Notes: generated by a model not told the origin, from the letters alone. 64,000 nt of DNA from Nothophaeocryptopus gaeumannii (GCA_031771865.1 JASISA010000025.1:1054001-1118000); one strand, 5' to 3'. Positions 1 through 11,322 are shown, counted from the first letter of the stretch. Program-made: numbers and translations.

Positions 1-939
1 CCACGTCTGCAGGCTATTGCCCACTCTCTACTGTTCAATCTAAACTGCTTCGGGCATACGAAGTGCGTGGACGATAGGGATCGTCTGTACGCTCTCAAGA
101 GTATCAGCTGCGATGGAACTCACCTGAGAGTAGACTATCGGAAGTCTGTGGCGGAGGTGTATCTCGATTTCGCCAAGCAGCTGATAGAAGCGGGCCATGC
201 TGGGCCTGTGCTCACCAGCGCCGCTCTGCGCTCGAAAACCTCATCGATCAGGGACGCCTATGGTGACGGAAATGAGGGCGGATCTCACATGTCAGAGCCC
301 CTGCCCTCCTGGGTCCCAGACTGGACAGAGGATGCTGCAGCTTTCCTTGGAAACCGACTAGGCTATGCAAGTCAATCACACCCCGGGCATCAACTATTTG
401 GAGAAGCGACACTTGGTCCAGATCTGCAGGCTGGACTGAGCTCTATGCGTGAATCAGTCAGCTTCAGTGACCGCGTTCTGCACATTCGAGGCTGGTTGTG
501 CCTGCTGTGCCGCGACCACCGCCACTCCGATAGAGATCGAGAGACAGCCACCAATGCTCCATTGGCATATCAACGAGGCGTAGGCAGTTGTTTTCCTTTG
601 CCTCAGGGGAGTATTTTGTACAATGACCCGGAATCTGACTCTGAGCAGGTCTACCTCGTTCTGGAGGAGACACTCGCAAAGTTTTCGATTGATGCTGAGG
701 ATGGTGCTAGATCAGGGTCCGCTGCGGAGTTCTCCCAGAGATATCGCATCAAAGACTGGATTCAGGACTTTGAGCTCGTCCAGCGAGATGAGTCGGGCTC
801 AGTATCGTATTCACCAACCTCCTTGGATGACGGTTCCGAGGACGAGGAGCGTTCGAGCGTGTGCTTTACCATCGTAGGGAGCGAGTCCAATGAATATGAG
901 GGTTCACATCCACGACCGGTTACAATAAATCTTGTGTGA
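1..939 (+). CDS. HET-domain protein, C-terminal part (cut by window edge)
   Basis: The frame is open from base 1 (codon phase 0) to the TGA at 937-939, so the start and the HET domain itself lie upstream of the window. The visible 312 residues match the region after the HET domain in fungal heterokaryon-incompatibility proteins: a segment reading DDRDRLYALKSIS, followed by a YRKS...VYLDFAKQ stretch and a long variable tail with an acidic end. The same segment occurs in the next gene as ARDSIFALKSISSDG, and both proteins end in a similar V-x-I-(N/D)-L-V motif, so the two are paralogs in tandem. HET proteins act in non-self recognition and regulated cell death; which partner this one recognises cannot be told. 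The family call rests on paralogy with the downstream gene and on the post-HET motif, since the diagnostic domain is not visible. Confidence 0.8.
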   Translation, partial: PRLQAIAHSLLFNLNCFGHTKCVDDRDRLYALKSISCDGTHLRVDYRKSVAEVYLDFAKQLIEAGHAGPVLTSAALRSKTSSIRDAYGDGNEGGSHMSEPLPSWVPDWTEDAAAFLGNRLGYASQSHPGHQLFGEATLGPDLQAGLSSMRESVSFSDRVLHIRGWLCLLCRDHRHSDRDRETATNAPLAYQRGVGSCFPLPQGSILYNDPESDSEQVYLVLEETLAKFSIDAEDGARSGSAAEFSQRYRIKDWIQDFELVQRDESGSVSYSPTSLDDGSEDEERSSVCFTIVGSESNEYEGSHPRPVTINLV

Positions 940-1333
940 AGCAACAATAATTTCAATGCCGTGAATTGAAAGCTTTTCTTTTGACCATTATGCAGCGCAT
1001 ATGCAGGTACAGTTTCACGCATTTGAAGCAAGGCCGTGCGTGGGGCTGAGCAGGAGCCCGCTTTCTCGCCAGATGGGCTCCGATAGTCGACTGCCACAGT
1101 CAACTCCCAGATGCGAAAGCACTTTGACCATGATCGTCCTCGACCACAGCAGCCTGGAGGGTAGACTGATAGTTGAGAGCAGGAATCAAAATTCGGTCGT
1201 CGCGTAACGATTCACGTGCCAGGGTGTCTTGCTGCAGGCCGCAGACTGGTTGCAGCCTCGCATTCAGCACGTCCTATACCGTGGCTTTCTTATGCTGGAC
1301 CTTTAAGCGCTTCAGACCACCTTTCCTGCCAGC
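940..1333. other. Intergenic region between the two HET genes
   Basis: About 390 bases between the stop of the first HET gene and the ATG of the second. It presumably holds the terminator of one and promoter of the other. No clear TATA box, repeat or RNA gene was seen. Confidence 0.5.
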
Positions 1334-3226
1334 ATGATGCTTTCGGAAGCTCGAATCGCCGAAAACGACGGACAAGACGACGAATTGGAGCTTTGCTCCA
1401 TCCTCAGCGATGACGACTCTGCGTGGGAATTTGCTTCCAATCCGCCATCAGTTGACGAATACCCGTTGGTTGGAGTAAAGGCCACTGACAGCTCAGTCTC
1501 CCGTCTTGGTGGGCAAGAACACACGACTGAATGGCAATGGGACCGACTGGCAGATGTGGACGAAATCAGAGTCCTGGAGTTAGAGCCGGCTCCGCATCTC
1601 GACGCCCCCATCTCCTGCAGATTTATACACATTCGACTTCACCAGCCTTGCGACTACTACGCATTGTCGTATGCATGGGGGACGATCAAAAAGGACACAT
1701 CTCACCTGAATCAACAAATCATCTGCGATGGAGTTTTACTAGCAGTAACTACGCATTTGTACTGTGCACTGAAACGTCTTCGCGCCATCATCTCAACAAA
1801 TGAGTGTCATACTCATAACGTCTGGGTTGATGCTGTTTGCATAGATCAGAACAACCCAGTAGAACGAAGTCGGCAGGTCATGGTCATGGACCAAATATAC
1901 AGCCAAGCTAAGCATCTGTTCATATGGTTGGGAGAGTGGACAGCACTTGATCCGCGCGTCGAGATCGAGTGGCTGGAGCCTCATCTTCGTGTGGAAGGAT
2001 CGCAAGCGGTACAGAACTGCATAGCAAACGCGCAGATACTACAGCAAGCTTATTTCACAAGACGATGGGTGGTTCAGGAGATCGTCAACTGCAAACCACC
2101 TCACACAATACTCGTGGCCGATCGCAAGTACTCGGCATGGAACACGAGGGACTGTGTGGCGACCAGCAAGTATGACAAAGGGCTTGACCTGAGATTGCAC
2201 TCGAGCTTTGACCTCGACACGGAAGCGAAACAAAATCCTGATGCCAGGAAGAGAGAATCGCTCCTCACCAACCTGATACGGTACTCCCAAGCACAGTGCT
2301 CTGATGCTCGCGACAGCATCTTCGCACTGAAAAGTATCAGCTCTGATGGTAAACACATGGTCATTGACTACCGACTGGAGATGGATGATCTATTTTTGGA
2401 TCTATCAAAGCAGTGGATACAGTGCGGCAGTTTGGTGTCTATCCTGCATTGTGCCATCGTTCCAAGACGCATCGGTACCATCTCACCTGGATTGCCATCC
2501 TGGGTCGTGGACTGCCGGACTATCGGTCAGAACAGGTACTGGTCATCTGACACGGCACTTGACGAGAGTAAAGACGTGGTCCTAATTCCTGTCCAGCACA
2601 ATGATCGCATCGATTCAAAAGTGGCAGCAGGCTACCAACAGCTGCACGACTCTGCTGACCTGTCAACTCTTGTTGGTATTCAGCGCGCGGCAAGCGAAAT
2701 TGGAGGAGATCAGACTTACAAACCGAGCCACGGACGTTATGAACAGGATCTGGTCGATAGACCCCACGCATTTTGGGTCACTCAATGGAGAAAGAGCTGG
2801 CAGAGCAACCGCGCAGTACTTTCGAGAGATAATTTGCAGCTACTCGACTATGAGTTCGTCAACACACCTACAAGCATCAGTCCCATCCTTCGAATCAAGG
2901 GCTGGCTATTCATGCCATCTGAGCACTGCAGCAACCAAAACAACGCCATCAGCGATAAAAAGCTAGAATTGGCCGAGGCTATTGGTTCTAATTATCAGAT
3001 TGAGGAGATCTGGGGGATGGCACCATCTAGAATGTTCTTCATTTTGCAGGGTGGCATTGACTTTTTCGGCGTAGAACTAAAGAATTTGGGAGCAAGTGCC
3101 AGCTCCGCAAGCGCAAGAGACCAGTTCCGTCTCCAGAGCCATACGGTTCTGCAACCCTCAGGGGAGACCTATGTTCTGTTGAAGATATGCCGTTCAAGAG
3201 AGCCGGTTCCGATAGACCTGGTGTAG
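1334..3226 (+). CDS. HET-domain heterokaryon incompatibility protein
   Basis: Single-exon gene of 630 residues. Residues about 108-116 read YYALSYAWG and residues 164-171 read WVDAVCID, followed by the SRQVMVMDQIYSQA and FIWLG blocks; together these are the signature of the HET domain (PF06985). The N-terminal 85 residues are acidic and probably disordered. The long C-terminal part has the ARDSIFALKSIS motif shared with the neighbour that ends at 939. Two adjacent ATGs (1334 and 1337) open the frame; the first is used here. Members of this family trigger vegetative incompatibility or cell death when they meet a non-self partner. The tandem pair suggests local duplication and divergence; about 2.2 kb per gene unit is consistent with this. 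No frameshift or internal stop is seen, so the gene looks intact. Confidence 0.93.
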   Translation: MMLSEARIAENDGQDDELELCSILSDDDSAWEFASNPPSVDEYPLVGVKATDSSVSRLGGQEHTTEWQWDRLADVDEIRVLELEPAPHLDAPISCRFIHIRLHQPCDYYALSYAWGTIKKDTSHLNQQIICDGVLLAVTTHLYCALKRLRAIISTNECHTHNVWVDAVCIDQNNPVERSRQVMVMDQIYSQAKHLFIWLGEWTALDPRVEIEWLEPHLRVEGSQAVQNCIANAQILQQAYFTRRWVVQEIVNCKPPHTILVADRKYSAWNTRDCVATSKYDKGLDLRLHSSFDLDTEAKQNPDARKRESLLTNLIRYSQAQCSDARDSIFALKSISSDGKHMVIDYRLEMDDLFLDLSKQWIQCGSLVSILHCAIVPRRIGTISPGLPSWVVDCRTIGQNRYWSSDTALDESKDVVLIPVQHNDRIDSKVAAGYQQLHDSADLSTLVGIQRAASEIGGDQTYKPSHGRYEQDLVDRPHAFWVTQWRKSWQSNRAVLSRDNLQLLDYEFVNTPTSISPILRIKGWLFMPSEHCSNQNNAISDKKLELAEAIGSNYQIEEIWGMAPSRMFFILQGGIDFFGVELKNLGASASSASARDQFRLQSHTVLQPSGETYVLLKICRSREPVPIDLV

Positions 3227-3352
3227 AGAGTCAGCAGGCAGCGCTCTACTCTCAAGACTCAGACTATCACGGGTGGTCATCGAGGCGGATCTACGTTGCG
3301 TTAACAGATCATTTGCGAGGAGCATTCTTGACCAAGTACTTTTAAGTACTAT

Positions 3353-4899
3353 CTAACAAGCGAAAGGCTTGCCCACTACACCATTCGCATACGCCAACAC
3401 AATCGACTTGATGATAGCATAGAGTCCCGCGACCCAAATGAAAGCCCCTGCGATGATGGTAAACAGCGCAACTGCGAACATGAGAGGATGCTTCCGGACC
3501 GCTGCCCAGCCTCGAAGCGCGACTCCGTGAGGGTACTTGTATGCCTTGGCATTGCCGAGGAAATGTGTGTCTGTACAACCCATGTCAGGAAAGCATCTGG
3601 AGGTTCAACGGAGTACTCACCATGCCACCAGAAACAACCTGCCAGTCCATATGTATACCACGAGGCAAAAGCCGCCGCCGCCAGGCCAGCCAGATATGTG
3701 AATATCGCAACGCCGATTGCAAGGACGTATCCAGCTGCGCATGAAACCAGCAGTAAACCAAGCCATACAACCCACGAAAGCGCAGTATGAGAATGCAGAT
3801 GTCTGCTGTTTCGAAAGATTCGCACAAAGACAATCTTCGCCGCAACGTGATTGTACAGGGCTCCAGTGACCAGCAGATTAGGAAGCAGAAGACCGAATGC
3901 GGCTTTCGACCATACTGGTGACAGAGACAGGAAGCTGGGGTTTGAGACTTGTCCTCCCAGGTACACATAAGTGACTACCCCGAAGAGGACGTAGAGGCTG
4001 GTCGCGAAGGTCTGGAGGAGGACTGCTGCTTTCTTGGAGTCGTGAGGTTGCTTCATCTGAGTTCGTGTGTCAGTGAAGAGCGGAGTCTGTCATTGCTGAG
4101 GCCTCTCACCTCTGAAAGAAGAGGGAAGAACATGAAGTGGCCAGCGTAGGCGAGGACGGGATTGGTAATGGTTAAGAAGGCAACGTAGAAATTTGATGGG
4201 ACCACGGCCTCTATTGCACGACCTGGTGTTGGCTCTATGCCAGCTCCGACCTGTCCAGCGTCAGCAGGTCGCCCTTTTGTAGGCCCTTCAAACACCCACC
4301 ATTCCGACAATGGCAGCCACCAGAACGGATGCGCAGGCCGCGACGCTCAGCCAGTGCAGACCGAAATCGAATGTTCGAGGTATGGAGAAGATGCCAATTA
4401 GAATAGCCCAGATTCCAGTGCCCACTGTGATACAAAGGCTCCCGTTCGTTAAAGTGTTCAAAGCCAGACCTGCAGTTAAAGCCATGCCGCCGACAGTGAA
4501 TATGGCAAAGATGATTGTCCCCGCACTCAAGATTTCCCGACCAAGCCAGCCCAGGCCAATAGGCGCAACGAGTATGTAGCCCGCATCGCCCATATTGTGT
4601 ACCTCGGGGTGATTCAATTTGAAATCGATGAGCATGAATGCGGTGAGCATTGCGAAAAGGCCGAAGAAGATGGTGATGATCAGGCCTGGCACCAGACCCA
4701 CGACTGCGAGAGCCTGCGGTATGCCCAATGTGCCTATCGTCACGATCTCGGTCGTCATGATGAAGGTCACGAAAGGCCATGATAGCGTGCGGAACTGGAT
4801 TTGGTGGTGTTTCTCATCGCCGAAGACTTCTCGAGTATTGTCGGATGCGGAATCGGTGGGCGAGACGGCGCCCACCATAGCCTTCTCCAGGTGTGCCAT
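3353..4899 (-). CDS. AAAP-family amino-acid permease, MTR-like
   Basis: Four exons: 4899-4300, 4250-4110, 4056-3621 and 3570-3353, separated by introns of 49, 53 and 50 bases with GT-AG ends and CTGAC branch points; the joined frame gives 464 residues. The sequence shows about eleven hydrophobic membrane segments, a cytosolic N-terminus, and family landmarks such as TLGIPQALAVVGLVPG near the first segments, HNMGDAGYI, and ALNTLTNG. This is the layout of fungal AAAP (PF01490) neutral and aromatic amino-acid permeases of the Neurospora MTR type, which import amino acids with protons across the plasma membrane. The last exon holds two hydrophobic segments, and the protein ends in a short tail, GKPFAC. 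The gene is divergent from the PP2C gene at 5706 and shares an 800-base upstream region with it. Substrate is inferred from family only. Confidence 0.9.
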
Positions 4900-5705
4900 G
4901 GTGCACTCAACTTCGTCGTTGTTGAGCGAGGAAGGGATGCGCGAAGGTAAAGGATGGCTTTGGACGCGCTTTCGTTCGTACTACTGTCGATCAAATGCCA
5001 CTTCAGCTCCGGAAGCTAGCAAGTCGTTGGACCATCTGCGGTAGGGCTGAGTACGGTACATAGCAACGTGTAAGGACCATATCGGGCGAGCGCAGCCAAG
5101 CCCTGGTCAACAAATTAGAGTAAGGACACGACATGTCTCAAGGCGTTCGACGAGCCTAGGAACTCGGCTCAAGTAAGCCACAGGTACGCTGCAGCGCAGC
5201 ATCGGGAGGAGTGCCGGTTCAACGCGAATGAGAGCTGAAAGCCATGTAACTTAGATGCATATCTAGGCCCAGATATGGGTAAAGTAGCGCCGACAGAGCC
5301 ATGCGGGGTTGGAGTACGAAGACTGTATGGAGAGCGATGCTTCCAGCCATCTACTGTGGGCTGGTCTTCGCCATGAGAAGGGGCATCCTGTCCAATAGCC
5401 GGATTGATTGATGTGTGCTTTGTGAGAGCGAAGCTGTTACAGTGGCATATCTGACGCAACACGCTCGGTCTGTGAAGTTCTTGTAAACATCGAGTGAGGT
5501 TGAAAGAAGATGTCCATAGGATCGAACAGGATCGAACAGGATCGAGTTCATCAGATTGAGCAAGCCCTTGGCTGCCAGCAAAAGGTTGGCGCTGGCGCGA
5601 CAGGGGTATAAACCTTAAAATATATCCTCGTCGGACGCGGTCACGCGTCTGGAACCTGCATCGAAACAATAACCGGGTCATCAAAACCATATCAACAAGT
5701 CCATC
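4900..5705. other. Divergent intergenic region between permease and PP2C genes
   Basis: About 800 bases shared as upstream DNA by two divergent genes. It contains a short tandem repeat at 5519-5546 (unit GATCGAACAG, two and a half copies) and a TATAAA at 5607-5612 facing the PP2C gene. No supported coding region. Confidence 0.5.
5607..5612 (+). promoter_or_regulatory. TATAAA box upstream of the PP2C gene
   Basis: TATAAA followed by an AT-rich stretch, 94 bases before the ATG at 5706. Position and sequence fit a core promoter; no start-site data. Confidence 0.4.
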
Positions 5706-7386
5706 ATGTGGGCGCGCGCAGTGCGGAGCTGTCAGCGTCAGAGATGGCAAGCTCACCGTACGATACGCTTCTCACGGAGATACAATAATGGCGACGCAAG
5801 TCAAGCACACAAGACGTATTTCCAACAACCAGCTGCGCAGCCTAAGCCTCCCCGGCGTATCTTCAGGACGATACTATGGAGCACAGCAATGTTCGGTCTG
5901 GGCGCGTACACCTATCGATGGATCTTTTCGGGCCCTCTGGATATGCTCGGTGCACTGGCTGGCGAGGCTGGTGAGATCATGGAAGATGTGGTGTCAACTG
6001 CAGCGCTGGATGCTATTGCCCGTGAGGTGCCGCCTATCACCATGGAGGAAGCGGATGAGCTGTTGAGAGCGCGATCAGGTTACTCAGTATCTCCAAAGGT
6101 AAGAGCGTTTTCCTCGAATCGGAGAGCCTTTTCCTGACAGATCGCAGGCAGTGGCGCACACATGCCAGAGCGCAGCGAATATGCCTTGTGAGGATACCTG
6201 GTCTGCCGGCCAGTTCACTTTGTTCGCCGATCCCAAGAAGGATTGGTGTGAGTGGGCAGTCTTCGATGGCCACGCTGGAGCTCGCACCTCACACCTCCTC
6301 AAGCAGTTGCTCCCCACGGTGGTAGGCTCCGCACTTTGGGAAAACAAGTGCATGGAGCAATCATACGTCCCGAATGACTGGCATACCGTTAACACTATCA
6401 AGAAAGCATTTCTTGACCTTGACGACGAGATGGTGAAGGAAGCCGGCAAGCGCATTGAAACAGGCGGCCCATTAGCGGAGATAGTTTCAATGGGAGCCGC
6501 TGCATTTTCCGGCTCCTGCGCTCTTCTGGGGCTGTATGATCCGACACGGCATGTCTTGAGGGTGGCGAATGTTGGCGACTCTCGTGCCGTTCTTGGACGA
6601 TGGAACCAGCAGATCGGAAAGTACGAGGCTAATGCAATGTCCGTCGACCAGACCGGATTCAATCCGGACGAAGTTGCGCGTCTTGAGCGTGACCATCCGG
6701 GCGAGGAAGGCGTCGTCAATCCTAATTCTGGTCGTGTGCATGGCATTGCTGTCTCGCGGGCTTTTGGCGACGCTCGATGGAAGTGGCCTGAATCTTTGAC
6801 CAAACTGGCGCATGACAAGTTCTGGGGACCTTCACCAAGGCCGAATGGAGTGATCAAGACTCCGCCATACCTGACCGCGGAGCCTGAGGTGACTGAAACC
6901 AAGCTACAAGTGACCGGCGCGCATCCTGACTTCCTGATCATGGCAAGTGATGGACTCTGGGATCAAATGTCTTCCGAAGACGCGGTCGCGTGTGTGCAAA
7001 TGTGGCTGGACAAGAATAAGTCGACCGACTTCCTCAAGGAGCCGGCGCCCGAGACGGCTTCGTGGAAAGACTTTCTCCGCAATCAAGCCACTGCTGGACG
7101 AACTCCTTCATACACAAGCGCTTTCGACTTGGCGGCTGATGACACCTATTATGACGAGAATGAAGGATGCCTCAAGTGGCGCACTGAGCCGAAGTACTTT
7201 GTGAATGAGGACGAGAACGCCGGGATTCATTTGGTCAAGAATGCGCTTGGCGGTAAAAGACGCGACCTCTTCACTGGTATCATGAGCGTACAGCCACCGC
7301 TCAGCAGAAATGTCCGAGACGACATTACTGTTCATGTCATCTTCTTTGGTGTCGATACGGAGCCACTGACGAAAAATCTCAAATGA
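5706..7386 (+). CDS. Mitochondrial PP2C phosphatase, Ptc5/PDP type
   Basis: Two exons, 5706-6098 and 6148-7386, with a 49-base intron (GTAAGA donor, CTGAC branch, GCAG acceptor), give 543 residues. The first 45 residues are rich in arginine and lack acidic residues, like a mitochondrial targeting peptide, and are followed by a hydrophobic segment around residues 52-70, a layout known from yeast Ptc5. PP2C motifs are present: VFDGHAG with metal-binding D171, GDSRAVLGR, SRAFGDARWKWP, ASDGLWD with D399, and RDDITVHVIFF near the end. The family members dephosphorylate and so activate the E1 alpha subunit of pyruvate dehydrogenase in mitochondria. The inserted region between motifs and the length close to yeast Ptc5 (572) favour this subfamily over cytosolic PP2Cs. 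The specific substrate is inferred. Confidence 0.92.
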
Positions 7387-8023
7387 GCACTGGAAATCGA
7401 GACACAACATTATTATAACATCCAGCGCCCCAGCAGCTATCTAGAGTCGGCCGTCCCTGCTTGCAATGGCTCGTGCGCTGCAACGCATTTGAAGGCACTC
7501 CTACTCCGGAGTATACGCCCTCACTGGCCACAGAGACTCGTACACAATCCGAGAGGATCTACATGGCTCGCATGGCGAAACGTGGCAGCCGTAAGACAGG
7601 CAGCATCCGGTGAACTCTCCATTAGAACGCTCCAATATAAGAAGTACAGCGCAAGCCATTATTAGTCTTGCATTCGTACAGGCGCTGATCTTGCGTCGGC
7701 ACTTGTTTCCGATGTTTAGCTTTAGAGTTGGACGAAGTGTAGGTGAGCCGCAGGTACGAGACGTGAAGGTTTGGGCGGCTTGCTTGGTATGTGGAGTAGG
7801 TGGCAATGGTGTTGAATCGGATGCAACGCGAGACTTCACACACGATCACACGCACATCACGGAAGATGATCAATCCGAAACACAAGAGCGTGAGTATATA
7901 TGTGCAGCAACCACTTCCCAAACTTTCGAACTCTTGAGGCCTCTTCAGTGCAACACAGCGCCAAGATCAGTAGCAGCTGGGATTCAAGAACGTCAACACA
8001 GATTCCCACAAACAACAGCCAAA
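7387..8023. other. Intergenic region upstream of the small cysteine-rich gene
   Basis: About 640 bases. The frame of the following gene stays open back to about 7610, but that stretch lacks coding character and lies before a strong signal-peptide start, so I read it as promoter and leader. A TATATA is at 7895-7900. Confidence 0.5.
7895..7900 (+). promoter_or_regulatory. TATATA box of the cysteine-rich peptide gene
   Basis: TATATA about 125 bases before the ATG at 8024. Suggestive of a core promoter by position only. Confidence 0.4.
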
Positions 8024-8305
8024 ATGCAGCTCCAACACCTCCTCGCTTACCTGCTGGCCTTTGTCACATTCGCCGCAGCGACTCCCATCGATGCGCGAGA
8101 ACCATTACTCAACGGCGCTCTTCTATGCCCGCTGACCGGAAGTGGGACTTGTACACTGCAATGCGAATTGATTACTGGGACTACTGGACAATGCGCGCCA
8201 AATTAGTACGCAGAACGACCAGTAGAGCAGGCTGAGGTTTTGGACTAACCATGACTGAACAGTAAATGCTACTGCGCCGATGCCAAAGGAACAATATTGA
8301 ATTAG
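8024..8305 (+). CDS. Secreted six-cysteine peptide with defensin (CS-alpha-beta) pattern
   Basis: Two exons, 8024-8205 and 8263-8305, joined over a 57-base intron with donor GTACGC, a CTAAC branch and CAG acceptor; the product is 74 residues. Residues 1 to about 20 form a signal peptide (hydrophobic core LLAYLLAFVTFAAA), then a short pro-like TPIDARE stretch. The mature part has six cysteines spaced C-x7-C-x3-C-x9-C-x5-C-x-C, with a glycine two before the fourth cysteine (GQC). This is the spacing of cysteine-stabilised alpha-beta defensins such as plectasin. Without splicing the last two cysteines are lost and the frame ends at TAG 8204-8206. Unlike strongly cationic antimicrobial defensins, the mature peptide is close to neutral, so antimicrobial activity is not assured; a signalling or effector role is possible. 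Upstream in-frame ATGs exist but would bury the signal peptide. Confidence 0.68.
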
Positions 8306-8843
8306 CGCGTCCTAGCGGTCTTTCGAGAAGAGCGAGCCATGAATCGAACACGACAGCGGCGTCTGCATGGACGACAGGACAGTGCATGGGCGTCACAATA
8401 TCGAACAGCAGCACATTTTCATCAACAAGCCAAAAAAACCCCCCGAAAAGCGTAAAGTCATTCGTTGAACCTCCTAATTCATCTCATAAACACGCTCGGG
8501 CCACCTTCCCACTTCCTCCAGCTCTCTTTGGGGTCAATCAAGGATCTCAGGATAGACTTCGATACCTCCAGCCTTTGACAGCTATTGGCCGTGTCGACCA
8601 AGCACATCTCCCGAGGTAGGGTACGCGGGGAACCACCATGTGGTATAATCCTTGAGATATGATATTGTTCATGATGTCTTTAAGTGAAGCAGTCTTACTC
8701 CAACCCTCCTCGTTGTCGTAGCATACGGACACACTCGCGGCCATCACGAGGACTCGATCGCTTATCGGGAAACATATTGAACCTCGTCAGATTGAACGGC
8801 ATTCACAGGACAGCTCCGTCGATCACAGAGCACACATATCAAG
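8306..8843. other. Intergenic region before the monooxygenase gene
   Basis: About 540 bases between the small secreted peptide gene and the monooxygenase. No coding region, RNA gene or repeat that I can support. Confidence 0.5.
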
Positions 8844-10864
8844 ATGCCTCACGTTCAAGAGACGGAACGAGAAGTGCCTGATCACCCGCAATGCGACCCG
8901 CAGAAGGTATGATTTGCTTGCTTCACACACAGTTCGAGACTGCTTCTCACGATATTGCCACAGATCAAAATCATCCATATCGGCATGGGAGCCTCTGGTA
9001 TGCTCTACGCTTACAAAGCGAGAAGGATGTTGACCAACTTTGAACTGGTTTGCTATGAGAAGAACGCCGAGGTTGGCGGAACATGGTATGCCATCCAACT
9101 CGTGCATGACGTGGCGTGAATCACTCTGACGATCTGAGAGGTATGAGAATCGCTACCCAGGCTGCGCATGCGACATTCCCGCCCACGTCTACACATTTCC
9201 TTTCGACCCCAACCCCAATTGGAGCTCCTACTACGCCTACGCCCCAGAAATCCAAGACTACTTCCTAAACTTCTACAACAAACACAACCTCTCCGAATAC
9301 GTCAAACTCAACACCGAAGTTCTCTCAGCAACGTGGGATGATCTCGCCGGCCTCTACAACGTGAGCCTCAAGAACATCATCTCCGGGGAAATCTTCCAAG
9401 ACACATGTAACATCCTCATCAACGGCTCCGGCGTGCTCACAAAATGGAAATGGCCCTCCATCCCCGGCCTGCACGACTTCAAAGGAACGCTCGCTCACTC
9501 CGCAGCTTGGCCTCAAGATCTCGATTGGAGCGGCAAACGAGTCGCAGTGATAGGAACCGGTTCCAGCTCAATTCAAATCGTTCCCAAAATCGCCGAAACC
9601 GCATCAAGCCTGACGGTTCTCATGCGGAACGTCACTTACATAGCCCCCCAATTCGGCGCCAACATCACGAATAAAGAAGCCGACCCGGAGAGTATGGATC
9701 CCGCCGCCGCCGGGAAACACTTCTACACGGAAAAAGAGAAAGCGAGGTTTCGAGAGGATCCGGCGTATCATTTTGATTATCGGACGAGGGTGGAGAGATC
9801 CTTTGGGAGTGGATGGGAAATGTTTATTAGGGGGAGCGAGCTGAACCTAAAGTTCAAAGAATTCACTCAGAATCAAATGAGAGATCGACTTGGGGGAAGA
9901 GAAGATTTGAAGGAGAGGTTGATTCCGAACTGGAGTCCCGGGTGTAGGAGGCTGACGCCAGGAGAGGGATACCTCGAGGCCTTGACGAGGGAGAATGTGG
10001 AGGTTGTTTGGGGTGAGATTGAAAGAGTTAGTGAGAAGGGTCTCGTCACAGAAATTGGGCGAGAAGTCGAAGTCGACATTTTAGGTACGTTGATTAATTT
10101 CGCCACGCCTTTCCTGTCACTTACCTTACTGACATCTCGCGCAGTGTGCGCAACTGGCTTCAACGTCCAATACCTCCCTCATTTCCAGCTGGTTGGCTTG
10201 AACGGGCATGTGATTCAAGACCAATCTGATCCAAACATCTACGCCTCAATAGCCCACCCCAATTTCCCCAACTACTTCGTCACCAACGGACCCCGAGGGA
10301 ATTGGGGTCAAGGCTGTGCTCTCCCTTCTCACGAGTAAGTCACTCCTCTCTAACTTCTCTCCTTCACCATTCATACTCCCCCTCTTCTGCTAACAAATCC
10401 CTCCTCCATAGCGTCCAAATCGAATACATGCTGCAGTGTGTTAAACACATGCAGGAAGATCAAATAAAATCCATGCATCCGAAACAAAACGTGACGGATC
10501 AATTGAATGCGTATGAGGACGCCTGGCATAAGAAGCATTCCATCTGGTCGGAAGAATGCAAATCGTGGTATAAACAGAATACACCAGATGGGAGGGTGTA
10601 TATCGTAAGTTAACCCTCCCTCTCCCCTACTTAGCCATATAAAGCATCTCGCTGATGGCTGCATAGTGGCCCGGCTCAATGCTGCACCATCTGAAATTCC
10701 TCAAACGCCCCCGATTCGAACATTATGAAATCGAATACAAAGACGCAGATAACATTTTCAAATTCTTGGGAAAAGGGGAGACGATAGGAGAAGTCAAGTA
10801 TAAGGCGGACGTTCCGGTGCCGTATATTCGGATGAGGGAAGATGAGGCGTGGGATATTGAGTAG
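8844..10864 (+). CDS. Flavin-containing monooxygenase, Baeyer-Villiger type
   Basis: Six exons: 8844-8906, 8964-9085, 9141-10084, 10145-10334, 10412-10604 and 10667-10864; introns are 55-77 bases with GT-AG ends, and the joined frame gives 569 residues. The FAD-binding Rossmann motif is G28-M-G-A-S-G33, followed by YEKNAEVGGTWYENRYPGC, typical of this class. The Baeyer-Villiger fingerprint F-x-G-x3-H-x3-W-P is present at F175, G177, H181 and W185, and the NADPH Rossmann motif GTGSSS starts at G200. VDILVCATGF (built across an intron) and NWGQGC follow in the usual order. Such enzymes use FAD, NADPH and oxygen to insert an oxygen atom next to a ketone or to oxygenate other soft centres, often in degradation or secondary metabolism. 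No biosynthetic cluster partner lies nearby, so the substrate is unknown. Confidence 0.92.
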
Positions 10865-11322
10865 GAGATGGGAGGTGGAGGTGGAATTCTCCTCGAGAGT
10901 CTGTGGCAAATGCTTCTGCGTTTCATTGCGAGACGCCATACCGATGATCCTCAGCAGGTCACTGCGGGATGTACCATTTGCATTAAAAACAAACTTTTCC
11001 GTCCACGACGCTTTCCAAAAAATGGCTCTGACGTATAGGGCCTTGTACTGGACATTCTTCACAACGTAGCCAGTTGCATGTAGAGCTTTGCTATCACAAA
11101 CACCGTCTGCAGACTGTCCCTGGGGATGGAGTGACCGGCGTCAACCGCTGTTAGCGCAGACATCCTAGTAGTGAAGGTCCATTTGCTGATCGAAACGACG
11201 GCACTGCTCGCGCACTTGTGTACCATCCGCCCGCATCTAAGCAGCAGGGATTGCAGTATCTTTGATGTTCTCAGTCTTTCCGTCATAGAACAGGGCAATT
11301 TGAAATCTGCACCAACATTGCT
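10865..11322. other. Intergenic region between convergent genes
   Basis: About 460 bases between the monooxygenase and the oppositely oriented gene ending at 11323. Likely two 3' untranslated regions. Nothing else supported. Confidence 0.5.

Noticed and set aside
7610..8023. Upstream in-frame extension of the cysteine-rich peptide
   Set aside because: It would bury the signal peptide; sequence before 8024 lacks coding character and holds a TATA box.
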